Assembly: GCF_049675895.1 (NCBI RefSeq)
Contig: NZ_CP183834.1
Coordinates: forward strand, 1,240,001 to 1,304,000
Length of the DNA: 64,000 bases
Source: Ampullimonas aquatilis
GTDB taxonomy: Bacteria; Pseudomonadota; Gammaproteobacteria; Burkholderiales; Burkholderiaceae_D
Reading direction: 5' to 3'
Shown: in pieces, positions 27,078 to 36,270 of the stretch
Numbering within the stretch: the stretch's first letter is position 1
How the letters are laid out: every line of letters begins with the position of its first letter
Position numbers and translations under genes: made by a program
Notes under the pieces: generated by a model
Databases searched by the model: none
Told to the model about the DNA's origin: nothing
What the model saw: only the letters and a program-made list of their open reading frames with translations

Positions 27078-28040
27078 ATGAAATCAATGGATTACATGTC
27101 ATGGTCAAGATTCGGCTGTTTCTGCTTGTCAATTTTTTCGGCAACTGGGGTGCAAGCTTATACCGTTGAAGCAGTTCTAAAGGATCAGGCGTATTCAAGT
27201 GAATCTGCGGCAACTCAATCTGCAACCGCTCAAACTTTCAGCTTGGCAGATGTGGCCAAACATCCCTGGGATAGCAATGATCAGGCTTCAAGTCTTGCAA
27301 TTTCTGCTGGTAACGGTAATTTTGCGACTAGCGTCAATATTGACAAGACTGTTTTCAATGAAAATGATTCTTCAAGCAGTTTTGTCACATTCAAGGATTC
27401 CTTTACTAATTCCAGCGCAACAGCTCAACAGATCAATTTTGATTTGCGCATCAATGCCCTTGGTTTCAAAACCGATATCGGCAATTACCTGGGCGCCAAT
27501 TCCACTTTTTCTGCCAATGTGTATGTGAATAATTCCGCCGTACCTATCTGGTCTGCGAGTTACACGCTTGGTCTGCAAAAACCTAGTTTTTCCTATGACT
27601 CTACTTATAATCCCATGACTTTTACGTCGACAGGTCAGAGCCTGGGCTCATTCAGTGGTGGCTTGGTTGGTACCGGCCATGTTGGTTATTACTCGTATAC
27701 AAGTTTTGAATATGCTTTGTCGACACCTTATTCTCAGACTTTGAGTTTGGGGCAACTCAATCCCAATGAAACGGTTTCCATTCGCTATGAAGTGCAGCTT
27801 GATGCTAGAAATGGTGATAGTTATGGACGGTCACAAATCACATTTGATGATCCCGCTGGACTATCAGCCGCGATTGCTAGTGGCGCAACGGGTTCTTTAG
27901 GTTTGGACAATAGTCTGCATATTGCGGCGGCTGTACCCGAGCCGGAAACCTATGCCATGCTGGTAGCTGGTCTGGGGCTGGTTGGTGGCGCTGCTCGACG
28001 ACAAAAGCGTAAGCAGGAACAGGTAACGGCACAGAACTGA
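27078..28040 (+). CDS. PEP-CTERM sorted extracellular protein
   Basis: This 320-residue protein has a signal peptide (ending near GVQA) and a Ser/Thr/Asn-rich beta-type body. Its classic tail is VPEPETYAMLVAGLGLVGGAARRQKRK: the PEP motif, a membrane helix and a basic end. PEP-CTERM proteins are cut by an exosortase and exported, often with exopolysaccharide. No exosortase is in this window. A GGAG site precedes the ATG. A strong terminator follows at 28051. Confidence 0.85.
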   Translation: MKSMDYMSWSRFGCFCLSIFSATGVQAYTVEAVLKDQAYSSESAATQSATAQTFSLADVAKHPWDSNDQASSLAISAGNGNFATSVNIDKTVFNENDSSSSFVTFKDSFTNSSATAQQINFDLRINALGFKTDIGNYLGANSTFSANVYVNNSAVPIWSASYTLGLQKPSFSYDSTYNPMTFTSTGQSLGSFSGGLVGTGHVGYYSYTSFEYALSTPYSQTLSLGQLNPNETVSIRYEVQLDARNGDSYGRSQITFDDPAGLSAAIASGATGSLGLDNSLHIAAAVPEPETYAMLVAGLGLVGGAARRQKRKQEQVTAQN

Positions 28041-28050
28041 TTGCCGCAAT

Positions 28051-28078
28051 AAAAAAGGAGCCAGTGGCTCCTTTTTTA
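28051..28078. terminator. Terminator between PEP-CTERM and PP2C genes
   Basis: AAAAAAGGAGCCAGTGGCTCCTTTTTT is a compact symmetric hairpin that serves both converging genes. Confidence 0.85.
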
Positions 28079-28104
28079 ATATAAACGTCAATGAAAATAA
28101 ACCG

Positions 28105-28968
28105 TCAAGTCAGCTTGCGAGCTGTGGCCTGGCGTGCGGCGCGTTCTGCTGCAGCCACTTTTTCAGGATCGGGTTCTTCGATTTTGACAATCACCAGGGA
28201 CACGTTATCACCTGTGCCTTTGGCACGGGTGCGGCAGGTGTTGATGAGAAATTCAGATGCGGCACGTGGCGGGTTGGCGGCCATGATGTAGCCTAATTCG
28301 CGCTCGGAAAAATAATGCCACAAACCGTCTGAGCAAAGCAGAAAGCTGTCGCCTGGTTGTACGCAGTCCAGTCTTGACAGACTGAATTGCGGCATTTCGG
28401 CGGTACCCAACGAGCTCGTCAATAAGTTGGATAGTTGATGATTGGCGGCTTCGGCTTCGGTGATACGACCTTGTTTGACCAGTTGTTGCACGTAAGAATG
28501 ATCAACGGTACGCTGATTAAGGATCGGGCCACTGAAGTGATAGAGGCGTGAGTCACCGACGTGAATCCAATAAGCCTGGCCGGATGGCATTAACAGAAAA
28601 ACGACGATGGTGCTGTGTGGGTCTTTTTCGGCAGAAATGGCAATCAGTTTGATGACTGTGTGGGCATCAACCACAATTTGCTCCAGCAGTTTTTCAGGGG
28701 TACTGTCTTCGTGGGTATAGAGTTCAAATACGCTTTTTGCCGATGCGACCACTTGTTGCGCTGCCATTGCACCACCGGTACGGCCACCCATGCCATCGGC
28801 CACGACAGCAAGCATCATGCCTTTGTATCGGGGGTGCGCCATGACCGTAATGCGGTCTTGCTGTTCAACCCGGTCGCCCAAGTGTTGGCCAGTACAGACC
28901 GATACCTTGAAATGCACTTGCGTGTCCAAGGTGGGGGGGAGAGCGGAGGGATTAAACGTACTGGTCAT
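28105..28968 (-). CDS. PP2C-family Ser/Thr protein phosphatase
   Basis: This protein of about 287 residues carries the PP2C metal motifs: DRVEQQDR near the start, VVADGMGGRTGG, then WIHVGDSRLYHF, LCSDGLWHYF and GDNVSLVIVK near the end. The Asp residues in these blocks hold the two metal ions that hydrolyse phospho-Ser/Thr. No Ser/Thr kinase gene is adjacent, so the substrate is unknown. The ATG at 28968 fits the family better than a TTG at 29025. The C-terminal 20 residues are an Ala/Arg helix. Confidence 0.88.
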   Translation of the reverse strand: MTSTFNPSALPPTLDTQVHFKVSVCTGQHLGDRVEQQDRITVMAHPRYKGMMLAVVADGMGGRTGGAMAAQQVVASAKSVFELYTHEDSTPEKLLEQIVVDAHTVIKLIAISAEKDPHSTIVVFLLMPSGQAYWIHVGDSRLYHFSGPILNQRTVDHSYVQQLVKQGRITEAEAANHQLSNLLTSSLGTAEMPQFSLSRLDCVQPGDSFLLCSDGLWHYFSERELGYIMAANPPRAASEFLINTCRTRAKGTGDNVSLVIVKIEEPDPEKVAAAERAARQATARKLT

Positions 28969-29187
28969 GAATCTTGTTGCAAGCCCGGTAGAATGGATAA
29001 CATCGGTTGGTTTTGTTTTATGCAAATTCCAACAGGACGCGAAATCGTTAGCGATAGGTTGTTAACGACAGGGCTCAAGATTACTATAGGAAACGCGTGA
29101 CCAAATATGAATTAAGCAGTTTTCTTTGCTTTTTTTCGGATTTATACGAGTTTGTAACGGTCACTTAATCAATTAAGCGCTTGCGCC

Positions 29188-29391
29188 ATGCATGAAAACC
29201 TGAATTCCATACAAAGACAGATCATTGAGCTACAGATTGAACATCGTGATCTGGACTATATGATCGACAAACTATCAGTGGAGGTGTCATCTGATGAGTT
29301 GCAATTGCGTCGTCTCAAGAAGCGCCGTCTCAAAATCAAGGACACGATTACCTTGCTGCAGATTCAGCTAGAGCCCGATGTGCCAGCTTAA
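29188..29391 (+). CDS. YdcH-family (DUF465) small coiled-coil protein
   Basis: This 67-residue, highly charged protein is predicted as one helical hairpin: QRQIIELQIEHRDLDYMIDKL, then LQLRRLKKRRLKIKDTI. That is the DUF465/YdcH pattern in which LKKRRLKLKD is the most conserved piece. Function unknown. It ends 8 bp before the helicase gene on the same strand, so co-transcription is likely. Confidence 0.85.
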   Translation: MHENLNSIQRQIIELQIEHRDLDYMIDKLSVEVSSDELQLRRLKKRRLKIKDTITLLQIQLEPDVPA

Positions 29392-29399
29392 AGTCTTAC

Positions 29400-31472
29400 A
29401 TGCAGCCTTACATGCCGGATGATATTGCCAAACCGCCTGCGCCCACGCTGCAAGAATCAAGGTTGACGACTGCTTTACAAAAGCAGCACCACGTTCGATT
29501 GAGCGAACTGTTTGCAGAGACTGGGCCATTGGCTCAGACAATTGACGGTTTTCGCCCGCGTCAGTCACAACTTGAAATGGCCGCCGGGATTACGCAGGCG
29601 ATCGAGTCGCATAGCACCTTCATTGCTGAAGCTGGAACGGGTACGGGCAAAACCTTTGCCTATCTGGTACCGGCCTTGTTATGGGGCGGCAAGGTGATTA
29701 TTTCCACCGGGACAAAAAATCTGCAGGATCAGATTTTTTTGCGTGATATTCCCACCGTGCGTAATGCCTTGACACTGCCAGTCAGCGTGGCACTACTCAA
29801 AGGTCGCGCCAATTATGTTTGCCACTATCATCTGGCGCGAGTGACCGAATATGGCCGATTGCCGAGCAAGGAGGATGTGGCCTATCTGCGTCAGATCGAG
29901 CGTTTCCTGAAGACCAGCCAGACTGGTGATAAGGCTGAGCTAAATAGCGTGCCGGAGGGGGCATCCATCTGGCCGTTGGTCACCTCCACACGTGATAATT
30001 GTGTGGGTACGGATTGCACGCATTACAAAGACTGTTTTGTGATGAAGGCGCGTAAAGCTGCCCAGGAGGCCGATGTCGTGGTCGTCAATCATCATCTGTT
30101 TTTTGCTGATCTGATGTTGCGTGACGCCGGAGTGTCGGAGCTGTTACCCACCGCCAACACCATTATTTTTGATGAGGCACATCAACTCCCTGATACAGCC
30201 ACCCTGTTTTTTGGTGAGTCGGTGTCGACCTCCCAATTACTTGAATTGGCGCGTGATACCCAGGCCGAAGGGTTGGTTCATGCGCGTGACGGGGCGGATT
30301 GGGTGACGTTGGCTGGCGCACTGGAAAAAGCGGCACGCGATACTCGCCTGGCTTTTGGTCAGGACAGCAGCAAATTGTCGCGTCCCCAACTGGCCGCATC
30401 CAGTCCATTTTTTATGGCGGCACCGACGGTAACGACTGCCTTAAGCCACCTTAAAACGGTGCTTGAACAACAGGCCGAACGTGCGGAAACCTTGGCGCAA
30501 TGTTTAAACCGCTGTGTCGATTTATTGTTGCGCTGGCAAAACTGGTTGCGTGATGAGCAGACCGATCTGCCCGGTTGTGAGTCGGTGCGCTGGCTGGAGA
30601 TCTTTGCCAGTTCGCTCACTTTGCATCAAACCCCTTTATCGGTGGCGGATATTTTTACCAAGCAGCGTGAAGGCCCGCCGCGGGCCTGGATCTTTACCTC
30701 GGCCACGCTTTCCATGCGTGGCAAAACCATTGAAGAACGGTTTGCTCACTATGCCAGTCAACTCGGTTTGTCGGCTTCGCAAGCCGGTTTGTGGCCCAGT
30801 CCGTTTGACTTTGCCACGCAAGCCTTGCTCTATGTACCCAAGGGCTTGCCCGCGCCAGCTTCGCCGCAATTCAATAACGCGATGATTGATACCGTGCTGC
30901 CGCTGATCCATGCGGCTCATCGTGAAAAGGCGGGAGAGAAGGGTGGTACCTTCATTTTATGTACGACCTTGCGTGCGGTACGAGCGACCGCGCAACGCTT
31001 GCGTGAAGAGGCCGATGCAGGGCGCTTTGACTATCCCTTGATGGTGCAGGGCGAAGCGGGCAAGACTGAATTGCTGGAGCGCTTTCGACAGGCTGGCAAT
31101 GCCGTGCTGGTGGGCAGTCAGAGCTTTTGGGAGGGCGTTGATGTACGGGGTCGTGCCTTGTCATTGGTGATCATTGACAAACTCCCCTTTGCGCCACCGG
31201 ATGATCCGGTGCTGGCGGCGCGACTGGCAGTGATGGAAAAAAGCGGTGGCAATCCTTTCATGGACTTTCAAATTCCCAATGCCGTCATCACGCTGAAACA
31301 GGGAGCGGGTAGATTGATCCGTGGTGAGGATGATCGTGGCGTGCTGGTGATCTGCGATGCGCGACTGGTCGACAAACCCTATGGCCGGCTGATCTGGCAG
31401 AGCCTGCCACCTTTTACGCGAACTCGGGAAGCCCAGACTGTGATTGATTTCTTTGAAGGTGCGGATGTTTAG
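29400..31472 (+). CDS. DinG/YoaA-type ATP-dependent DNA helicase
   Basis: This 690-residue superfamily 2 (XPD-like) helicase has Walker A AEAGTGTGKT near residue 80 and four Cys of an Fe-S cluster (NYVCHYH, then DNCVGTDC and YKDCF). Next come VVVNHHLFFADL and a DEAH box DEAHQLPD. The C-terminal RecA-like half has the ATSATL-type FTSATL, then GSQSFWEGVDVRG and QGAGRLIRGEDDRG. These unwind DNA at stalled forks. It lacks an exonuclease domain, favouring YoaA over the longer DinG forms. ATG at 29400. Confidence 0.9.
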   Translation: MQPYMPDDIAKPPAPTLQESRLTTALQKQHHVRLSELFAETGPLAQTIDGFRPRQSQLEMAAGITQAIESHSTFIAEAGTGTGKTFAYLVPALLWGGKVIISTGTKNLQDQIFLRDIPTVRNALTLPVSVALLKGRANYVCHYHLARVTEYGRLPSKEDVAYLRQIERFLKTSQTGDKAELNSVPEGASIWPLVTSTRDNCVGTDCTHYKDCFVMKARKAAQEADVVVVNHHLFFADLMLRDAGVSELLPTANTIIFDEAHQLPDTATLFFGESVSTSQLLELARDTQAEGLVHARDGADWVTLAGALEKAARDTRLAFGQDSSKLSRPQLAASSPFFMAAPTVTTALSHLKTVLEQQAERAETLAQCLNRCVDLLLRWQNWLRDEQTDLPGCESVRWLEIFASSLTLHQTPLSVADIFTKQREGPPRAWIFTSATLSMRGKTIEERFAHYASQLGLSASQAGLWPSPFDFATQALLYVPKGLPAPASPQFNNAMIDTVLPLIHAAHREKAGEKGGTFILCTTLRAVRATAQRLREEADAGRFDYPLMVQGEAGKTELLERFRQAGNAVLVGSQSFWEGVDVRGRALSLVIIDKLPFAPPDDPVLAARLAVMEKSGGNPFMDFQIPNAVITLKQGAGRLIRGEDDRGVLVICDARLVDKPYGRLIWQSLPPFTRTREAQTVIDFFEGADV

Positions 31473-31518
31473 CCTGACATTTTTTTGCCCGATTGAGCCA
31501 GGCCGCGTTCATCGACGA

Positions 31519-32592
31519 ATGCGGCTTCGTTCCCATTTTTTGATGATACGGACAATCATATTTTGGTGTTGCCTTTGGGGTATGGGTTCGGATTTGGCAC
31601 AGGCGCAAATCTCGATGGCGGGTGGTGGTGCCTCGGTCATCAATCCGCAAGCCAGCCGTTTGGCCGTGGTGATCAATACCGCTGATCCCTTGTCTGTCAA
31701 GATTGGTGAATATTATGCCCAAGCGCGTGGTCTTGGTCATGATCAAATCGTGCGCCTCAGCCTGCCGGTTAAAAGCAGTTTGTCGCTGGCCGAGTTCCAT
31801 GCTTTTAAAGAAAAACTCAATGCCGCGTTAAGTTCAAAAATTCAATTTTTAGCCCTGGCCTGGATGACGCCCTATGCAGTTGAATGTGCATCAATCACCG
31901 GTGCATTGGCACAAGACTGGGATCCAGCCTTGTGTACCAACACCTGCGCACCGAGTGCTGCCTCACCTTATCTGGATTCAGCCAGTCGCAGCCCTTTTCA
32001 GGAATATGGTTTTCGTCCGTCGATGCTCTTGGCGGCACGAACTTTTGAGCAAGCCAAGGCACTCATTGATCGTGGTGTGGCATCCGATCATAGCCAATGG
32101 CTGCGCGGTGTCCCACCGGGTAAAGCCTATTATTTAAAAACCACTGATCGCTTGCGCAATGTACGCTCGACCATCTTTCCGCAACCCGGTGAGAGCAAAA
32201 GCCCACGTTTTGAAGTGATCGTGCAACAGGCTGATATTCTGGAAAATGTCTCTGGCATCATGATCTATCAGACAGGTCTGGAGCGGGTCGCCAAGCTCGA
32301 TACCCTGGGTTTTTTGCCGGGCGCTCTGGCCGATCATCTAACTTCAGCCGGCGGTGCCCTGGATAAGGATTATCAAATGAGCAGCATGGCCTGGCTGGAA
32401 GCGGGTGCCACGGCGAGCTATGGCGCAGTCAGTGAGCCTTGCAATCATCAGCAAAAATTTCCGCATCCGATTGCTTTGCTGAGACATTATTTGCAGGGTG
32501 AAACCGCGATCGAAGCCTACTGGAAAAGTGTGGCCTGGCCAATGCAAGGCATCTTTATCGGTGAGCCATTGGCGGCACCATATCTGCGCTGA
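31519..32592 (+). CDS. TIGR03790-family secreted protein
   Basis: This protein of about 357 residues has an N-terminal signal (FWCCLWGMGSDLAQA). Its body begins with VINTADPLSVKIGEYYAQARGL and continues with LALAWMTPYAVECASIT and AWLEAGATASYGAVSEPC near the end. This matches the TIGR03790 family, whose role is unknown. The start is uncertain: ATG at 31519 or 31543 both give a leader. It begins 46 bp after the helicase gene in the same direction. An 80-bp repeat follows 16 bp after its stop. Confidence 0.7.
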   Translation: MRLRSHFLMIRTIIFWCCLWGMGSDLAQAQISMAGGGASVINPQASRLAVVINTADPLSVKIGEYYAQARGLGHDQIVRLSLPVKSSLSLAEFHAFKEKLNAALSSKIQFLALAWMTPYAVECASITGALAQDWDPALCTNTCAPSAASPYLDSASRSPFQEYGFRPSMLLAARTFEQAKALIDRGVASDHSQWLRGVPPGKAYYLKTTDRLRNVRSTIFPQPGESKSPRFEVIVQQADILENVSGIMIYQTGLERVAKLDTLGFLPGALADHLTSAGGALDKDYQMSSMAWLEAGATASYGAVSEPCNHQQKFPHPIALLRHYLQGETAIEAYWKSVAWPMQGIFIGEPLAAPYLR

Positions 32593-32608
32593 GCCTGATT
32601 GTTTTTAT

Positions 32609-32688
32609 ATACTGCCATGGTGTATTAAAATTGAATAAATTAAAACGCACTGTACAGGTTAATTATTGAATATACACTAAGGCAGTAT
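32609..32688. repeat. 80-bp MITE-like repeat, copy 3
   Basis: This copy has the clearest terminal inverted repeats of the family: ATACTGCCATGGTGTAT at the left and, read from the right, ATACTGCCTTAGTGTAT. The interior CGTTTTAATT (minus strand) matches copy 2 at the same offset. It lies between the TIGR03790 gene and the bamD terminator. Confidence 0.65.
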
Positions 32689-32844
32689 GCTGTTTATTCG
32701 TGCTTTTGGTAATGATTTGACAGATTTTTCAACCAGTGTTGGCAGGGCTGAAACAGACCAGAAAAGCCAAGTTCAGTCAGTTATTTGATGACCAGTCAAG
32801 CCTGTTCAAGCCCGTCTTTGAGGCAGACGTTTTCTTGGCATAAA

Positions 32845-32876
32845 CAAAAACAGCCAGATGAACCGGCTGTTTTTTG
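32845..32876 (-). terminator. bamD terminator
   Basis: The hairpin AACAGCC...GGCTGTT has A/T-runs on both sides, just past the bamD stop. Confidence 0.75.
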
Positions 32877-32896
32877 TGAGCTTGACGGAAGTTGCT

Positions 32897-33733
32897 TTAA
32901 TGCCAGAACTGCCACCAGCGACCAGCCGTCTTGTTTTCAAAGTTGGCTTTGTAATCGCTATCGGGAAAGTTTTTGACGAGCACGCGTTTGCTGTCATCGG
33001 CCAGGTCTTGCATCCCCATCGCTTCATACGATTGGGCCAGCAGCGCCAAGGCTTCTTCGATGGCCGGTGCTTCCGGGTAATCTTTCACCGCCTGCTGGGC
33101 ACGATTGATTGCGGCGACATAGGCTTTTTTCTTGACGTAATAACGTGCCACATGCACTTCATGCGAGGCCATGCTGTTGACCAGATAGCGCATGCGCTGG
33201 GTTGCGTCTTCGGCATACGGACTGTCAGGAAAGCGTGTCACCAGCGTCTTGAAGGTATCAAAGGCTTCACGAGTGGCTTTATCATCGCGCTCGCTCATGT
33301 CCTGGCCAGAAAAACTGCTTAAAAAACCGAGGTTGTCGTTGAAGTTGACCAGACCCTTGAGATAATACATATAGTCGACCCGCGGATGATTGGGGTGCAG
33401 CTTGATGAAGCGATCCGCGGCGGCCAAAGCTTGAGCAGGTTCGTTGAATTTGTAATGTGCATAAGCCGTTTCCATTTGCGCCTGGGTGGCATAAGGGCCA
33501 AATGGAAAGCGCGCTTCAAGCCGTTCAAAGACCTTGATGGCGCGCTGATAATTGCCGTCGGTGAGCTCTTCGTGGCCGTCAGCATATAATTTTTCAACGG
33601 ACCAGCCTACCGTATCGTCTTTTTCTTCGGTGGTACCACAACCTGACAGGCTGATTGCCAGGCCCAAAACCAGCGCACCAGTCAGCTGGCTGCGGGAGAA
33701 TAGTTGGTGCAAACGACGAACACGATTGAGCAT
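32897..33733 (-). CDS. bamD: Outer membrane protein assembly factor BamD
   Basis: This 278-residue lipoprotein (lipobox LAISLSGC) is part of the BAM complex that inserts barrel proteins. The mature part is a series of TPR helices: VEKLYADGHEELTDGNYQRAI, then FERLEARFPFGPYATQAQ, then HPRVDYMYYLKGL and DTFKTLVTRFPDSPYAEDA. The first of these repeats is the most conserved BamD signature. The ATG at 33733 is preferred; a GTG lies at 33766. It is divergent from rluD with only 51 bp between start codons, the normal arrangement in Betaproteobacteria. Confidence 0.94.
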   Translation of the reverse strand: MLNRVRRLHQLFSRSQLTGALVLGLAISLSGCGTTEEKDDTVGWSVEKLYADGHEELTDGNYQRAIKVFERLEARFPFGPYATQAQMETAYAHYKFNEPAQALAAADRFIKLHPNHPRVDYMYYLKGLVNFNDNLGFLSSFSGQDMSERDDKATREAFDTFKTLVTRFPDSPYAEDATQRMRYLVNSMASHEVHVARYYVKKKAYVAAINRAQQAVKDYPEAPAIEEALALLAQSYEAMGMQDLADDSKRVLVKNFPDSDYKANFENKTAGRWWQFWH

Positions 33734-33784
33734 GACGGGAGAGATCCTTGAGTGCAGTAAAACCACATTACATGAATGCAGTGA

Positions 33785-35026
33785 ATGACCAAAGCCAAGG
33801 ATTATAGTTCAGCCCAGCCGATGCCAGCCAAGATGGCATCAATTAACCCGCTCAATGAGGCAATCAATGAAGAGGGGCAGGCTGAAGAAGACAGTTTGTA
33901 TGAAGACGAAATGCTTGATGAAGCGGCCGCCTTTGCAGCGCAGGAGCAAGCGCCCATCACCGTCAGTATTCCCTATGACATGGCCAAGACGCGGATCGAT
34001 AAAACGCTGGCCGAGCTGATTCCACAATATTCGCGGGCCCGTCTGCAAAGCTGGCTGGAGAATGGCCGCATCACGCTCGATGGCGTGGTTGCCAAGCCCA
34101 AACAAACCTTGTATGGCGGGGAAGTCGCGGTACTGACGCCGGAGTTATCGGCCGAGGTGCTGGCCTACACCCCCGAGCCAGTCGAATTTCCCATCGTGTA
34201 TGAAGATGATGATATTTTGGTTGTCAACAAACCGGCTGGACTGGTGGTGCATCCGGCTGCCGGCAATTGGTCGGGTACCTTGCTCAATGGCTTGCTGCAT
34301 CGCATTCCGCAGCTGGCCCATGTACCGCGAGCTGGCATTGTGCATCGGCTCGACAAGGACACCAGCGGCCTGATGGTCGTCGCTAAAAATCTGGTGGCGC
34401 AGACCGAGCTGGTCCGCCAGTTGCAAGCTCGTACAGTGACACGGCGCTATCTGGCACTGGTGTGGGGCATGGCGCCGGAAGACGGTAGCGTGGGTTTTTC
34501 GATTGGGCGCTCACAGAAGGATCGTTTGCGCATGGCCGCCTATCGCACTACGCAAGCGATGGAATGGCGTCATCTGCCCAAGGCCATCAATCCCAATACC
34601 ATCAAGGAAGCGCGTACGCACTTCAAGCTGATTGACATGATCGAGTTTGAAACCAAGATTCAGCCCAATGCGGTAAGCTGGATTGAGTGCGCGCTTGAAA
34701 CTGGTCGGACTCACCAGATTCGGGTGCACATGCAGGCGGTTGGACTGCCGCTGGTGGCTGATCCACTCTATGGCGGTGTCTTGCCGATTTCGCGGATTCC
34801 ATTTAACGCCAGTGCTGCTCACGAGTTATTGCTTGAAAAGGCCGGTGATGCCATGATTTCACGGCAGGCCCTGCATGCGACTTTTTTGCAGTTGATCCAT
34901 CCTGGCACTGGCAAGAGCATGGAATTTGAGGCCGATCTGCCGGATGATCTGATGGCTTTATCTGCCGCGCTTGGATTTGATACCGACATGATTTTTGCCG
35001 ATCCGGAATGGCATCCCGATGAGTGA
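33785..35026 (+). CDS. rluD: 23S rRNA pseudouridine synthase RluD
   Basis: This 413-residue enzyme isomerises uridines in helix 69 of 23S rRNA (1911/1915/1917 in E. coli). It has an S4-like RNA-binding domain (RIDKTLAELIPQYSRARLQSWLENGRI) and the catalytic HRLDKDTSGL with Asp at about 190. VLVVNKPAGLVVHP-type and RTHQIRVHM motifs complete the fold. The first 60 residues are an acidic, Ala/Glu-rich extension, so the true start may be a later ATG (M13 or M17). pgeF follows directly. Confidence 0.93.
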   Translation: MTKAKDYSSAQPMPAKMASINPLNEAINEEGQAEEDSLYEDEMLDEAAAFAAQEQAPITVSIPYDMAKTRIDKTLAELIPQYSRARLQSWLENGRITLDGVVAKPKQTLYGGEVAVLTPELSAEVLAYTPEPVEFPIVYEDDDILVVNKPAGLVVHPAAGNWSGTLLNGLLHRIPQLAHVPRAGIVHRLDKDTSGLMVVAKNLVAQTELVRQLQARTVTRRYLALVWGMAPEDGSVGFSIGRSQKDRLRMAAYRTTQAMEWRHLPKAINPNTIKEARTHFKLIDMIEFETKIQPNAVSWIECALETGRTHQIRVHMQAVGLPLVADPLYGGVLPISRIPFNASAAHELLLEKAGDAMISRQALHATFLQLIHPGTGKSMEFEADLPDDLMALSAALGFDTDMIFADPEWHPDE

Positions 35027-35042
35027 TGGGAGGCAAGACGCC

Positions 35043-35855
35043 ATGTCAGCCAATACGCCAAATCATGCGGTGGTCGATGCCAGTTCAGGCGCGCTTCTTT
35101 CTGACTGGATCATTCCGGATTGGCCCGTACCGCCTCATGTTCGTGCCTTGATTACCACGCGCAACGGGGGTCACAGCGTCGGGCCGTTTGGCAATTTGCA
35201 GGGTGTGAATGGCATGAATCCTGCCATGCATTTTGGTGATAATCCAGAGCATGTGCTACGCAATCGAGCCTTGTTGCAAACGGCTTTACCGGCTGCACCA
35301 CAGTGGTTAAAACAAGTGCATGGTACTGCCGTGGTCAGCTTGCCTGATCCTGCCGTACAACCAGTAGCCGATGCGGCGCTGACCCGACAGGCCCAAGTGG
35401 TCTGTGCTATTTTGACTGCAGATTGTCTGCCCGTTTTGTTGACCGATCGGGTGGGTAGTGTGGTGGCATGTGCGCACGCAGGTTGGCGTGGACTGGCTGC
35501 TGGCGTCATTGAACACACGGTACAGAGCATGGGTGTAGTCAATGATCAGGTAATCGCCTATTTGGGGCCGGCGATTGGACCTACTGCATTTGAAGTTGGC
35601 GAAGAAGTGCGTCAGGCATTTATTGATGTCAATGCACAAGCTGCGGTAGCCTTTACATCAATCGATGGGCCGCCAGGTAAATGGTATGGCGACTTGTATC
35701 AACTGGCGCGCCAGCGCTTGAGTAGTTTGGGTGTTACCGCGATTTACGGTGGGACTTTTTGTACCTATTCCGAGCCGCAACGTTTTTATTCTTATCGTCG
35801 CGACAAGGTTACAGGGCATCTGGCTAGTTTGATCTGGCTGGATCAAGGCGTTTGA
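35043..35855 (+). CDS. pgeF: Peptidoglycan editing factor PgeF (YfiH, laccase-domain)
   Basis: This 270-residue protein has the multicopper-laccase-like DUF152 fold: TTRNGGHSVGPFGNLQG, then LKQVHGTAVV, then TADCLPVLL, CAHAGWRGLAAGV and the GPAIGPTAFEVG motif. The His/Cys/His of these blocks bind the metal. The family was first called polyphenol oxidase and is now linked to removal of wrong residues from peptidoglycan precursors. The ATG at 35043 has a GGGAGG about 10 bp upstream; an ATG at 35019 overlaps the rluD stop. Coupled to rluD. Confidence 0.88.
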   Translation: MSANTPNHAVVDASSGALLSDWIIPDWPVPPHVRALITTRNGGHSVGPFGNLQGVNGMNPAMHFGDNPEHVLRNRALLQTALPAAPQWLKQVHGTAVVSLPDPAVQPVADAALTRQAQVVCAILTADCLPVLLTDRVGSVVACAHAGWRGLAAGVIEHTVQSMGVVNDQVIAYLGPAIGPTAFEVGEEVRQAFIDVNAQAAVAFTSIDGPPGKWYGDLYQLARQRLSSLGVTAIYGGTFCTYSEPQRFYSYRRDKVTGHLASLIWLDQGV

Positions 35856-36112
35856 TCTGAAGTTTGCTCAACGGTTGATGCCGATGTGGTCTTTGTGACC
35901 GGCGTTGCGCTGGCGTCACTCTGGCTTGCAGCTTCTCGTTGTTCAGCCTGACGTTTATAGCGCTTGCGTTGTGGTGTGCCAAACACGTATAAAAAAATGG
36001 ACAGTGGCAACACGCCATAAAAAATCAACGACATGATGCCGCCAATGATGGACTCTTCAGTGAGCGCCATCAGCATTACCACATACAGCCAAGCGATGGC
36101 TATGATGTACAT
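35843..36112 (-). CDS. Small two-helix membrane protein
   Basis: This protein of about 89 residues has two membrane helices (MYIIAIAWLYVVMLMAL, then GGIMSLIFYGVLPLSIFLYVFG). A basic loop GTPQRKRYKR and a low-complexity Ser/Thr/Ala tail follow. The same plan is common near pgeF/phaC in Betaproteobacteria; the function is unknown. An upstream extension to 36190 is possible but has no membrane signature. It overlaps the pgeF 3' end by 13 bp on the opposite strand. Confidence 0.65.
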   Translation of the reverse strand: MYIIAIAWLYVVMLMALTEESIIGGIMSLIFYGVLPLSIFLYVFGTPQRKRYKRQAEQREAASQSDASATPVTKTTSASTVEQTSDQTP

Positions 36113-36270
36113 TAATAATCCCTCGGAAGTAATCAAGGACAGCTTGCATTGCATCTGGTAAAAAACGATTTTACCAATGCGATGCTCCAAAACCCTGAAT
36201 TATATTGACACTGCAATTCCTCCCAAGCAGAATGGGATCACATCAGTAAACGTCGTATTGGTACATTGTC

